From Alicycliphilus sp. UBA6560 (GTDB lineage Bacteria > Pseudomonadota > Gammaproteobacteria > Burkholderiales > Burkholderiaceae_C), in contig DJJU01000006.1 of assembly GCA_002434305.1 (NCBI GenBank), positions 744,001-808,000 on the forward strand: 64,000 nt of DNA. Reading direction: 5' to 3'. Made by a program: the position numbers and the translations under genes. The notes below the pieces were generated by a model. That model saw only the letters and a list, made by a program, of their open reading frames with translations. It was not told where the DNA came from and made no database searches. This document shows, piece after piece, positions 63,279-64,000 of the stretch; the stretch's first letter is position 1, and each line of letters opens with the position of its first letter.

Positions 63279-64000
63279 ATGACTGCGCCCAGCCAGATCG
63301 TCATCTTCGACTCGGACCAGCACGCCGTGCAGGTGCGTCTGGAGGGCGAGTCCGTGTGGCTGAGCCAGGCGCAGATGGCGGAGCTGTTTGACAAGGATGT
63401 CCGCACGGTCAACGAGCACATCGGCAACGTCTATGCCGAAGGCGAACTGCAGCAGGAGGCAACCTTCCGGAATTTCCGGATGGTTCGCCAGGAAGGCAAA
63501 CGCCAGGTGCAGCGCGAGATCGCGCACTACAACCTGGACGTGATCATCTCCGTGGGCTACCGCGTCAAGTCGCTGCAAGGTACGCGCTTTCGCCAGTGGG
63601 CCACCACCGTCCTGCGCGAGCACCTCGTCCAGGGCTACACCCTGAACCGCCAACGCTTCGAGCACAACGCAGCCGAGCTGGAAGCCGCCCTGGCCCTGGT
63701 GCGCAAGGCGGCAGCCGGCGAGGCGCTGACCACCGACCAGGGCCGCGGCCTGGTGGACGTGATCGCGCGCTACACCCACACCTTCCTGTGGCTGCAGCGC
63801 TATGACGAGGGCCTGCTCGCCGACCCGGCCGGCAGCCCCGGCGGCACGCTGCCGGAGCCTGAAGAGGCCCGCGCCGGCATCGCGCGCCTGAAAGCCGACC
63901 TGATGGCGCGCCGGGAGGCCACCGCCCTGTTCGGCCGCGAGCGCGGCGATGCCTTCGCCGCCACGCTGGGCAACCTGGAGCAGACCGTGTTCGGCGAGCC
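63279..64000 (+). CDS. RhuM-family protein with start of a Fic/Doc domain (cut by window end)
   Basis: At least 240 residues from ATG 63279 (MTAPSQIVIFDSDQHAVQVR), preceded by CAGGAAG. The N-terminal part is the RhuM/virulence family: VRLEGESVWLSQAQMAELFD, VRTVNEHIGNVYAEGEL and NLDVIISVGYRVKSLQGTRF, then RQWATTVLREHLVQGYTLNR. The last residues LGNLEQTVFGEP resemble the entry to a Fic/DOC domain seen in RhuM-Fic fusions. If complete it may be a toxin-like AMPylating or phosphotransferase protein; the catalytic HPFxxGN motif would be beyond the window. Confidence 0.82.
   Translation, partial: MTAPSQIVIFDSDQHAVQVRLEGESVWLSQAQMAELFDKDVRTVNEHIGNVYAEGELQQEATFRNFRMVRQEGKRQVQREIAHYNLDVIISVGYRVKSLQGTRFRQWATTVLREHLVQGYTLNRQRFEHNAAELEAALALVRKAAAGEALTTDQGRGLVDVIARYTHTFLWLQRYDEGLLADPAGSPGGTLPEPEEARAGIARLKADLMARREATALFGRERGDAFAATLGNLEQTVFGE

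Overview
The window is a continuous, gene-dense stretch of a GC-rich betaproteobacterial chromosome, best matched to the family Comamonadaceae (Acidovorax, Alicycliphilus, Melaminivora and relatives). The signs are an E3 with its own lipoyl domain, a Burkholderiales-type trimeric porin, coexisting ISC and SUF iron-sulfur systems, and an interspersed palindromic repeat built around AGCTGC and GCGCTTG that fills many gaps. The genus is an inference. There is no prophage, insertion sequence, CRISPR array or rRNA, and no gene-free stretch longer than 300 bases.

Layout. 1-7 kb: a truncated YdeI/DUF1905 gene, then the pyruvate dehydrogenase operon read leftward (aceE, aceF, lpdA). 7-10.2 kb: a divergent membrane PAS histidine kinase and FixJ-type response regulator. 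10.2-16 kb: folD, an oligopeptidase A-type M3 peptidase, a periplasmic DUF4124/glutaredoxin-fold protein, rpiA and pyrD. 16-18.2 kb: YqjD/YqjE/YqjK-like envelope proteins and an LhgO-like FAD oxidoreductase. 18.2-24.9 kb: two tandem tRNA-Val(CAC) genes, then dnaQ, fdx, hscA, hscB, iscA, iscU, iscS and iscR, all on the minus strand. 25-34.8 kb: uvrB, an aromatic aminotransferase, a small unknown gene, a YgiQ radical SAM protein, a YigZ/IMPACT protein, an orphan dihydrolipoyl dehydrogenase-like protein and a FAD amine oxidase. 34.9-40.7 kb: a tightly coupled sufB-sufC-sufD-sufS-sufU-sufT operon. 40.8-44 kb: a porin, a DUF2249 protein and nnrS with a probable NsrR operator, and an SMR transporter. 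44-48.5 kb: rlmB-cobB-FAA hydrolase with 4-base overlaps, sstT, and an ABC ATPase divergent from a TesA-type esterase. 49-57.2 kb: a DUF2189 membrane protein, metC, a BON lipoprotein with an 11-residue repeat helix, a SulP transporter, a GGDEF protein next to a MinD/FlhG-like ATPase, and a chemoreceptor. 57.3-64 kb: an LD-carboxypeptidase, a TadA-alpha/beta-hydrolase fusion, a small membrane protein, gltS, rlhA, and a RhuM-type protein cut by the window end.

Functional themes are central carbon entry (PDH with E2/E3 lipoyl proteins), iron-sulfur cluster assembly by two independent machineries, nitric oxide response (nnrS, DUF2249), and RNA modification (tadA, rlmB, rlhA). The most unusual structural feature is the repeat family. 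At least twelve copies are visible. Several sit in gaps where they can act as terminators, and four lie in frame inside genes, where they encode Ala-rich segments (aceF, lpdA, lhgO-like, ygiQ). I found no convincing wholly new multigene system. The best leads are this repeat family, the TadA fusion with an apparently degenerate hydrolase, the LEA-like BON lipoprotein, and the GGDEF/MinD-like pair.
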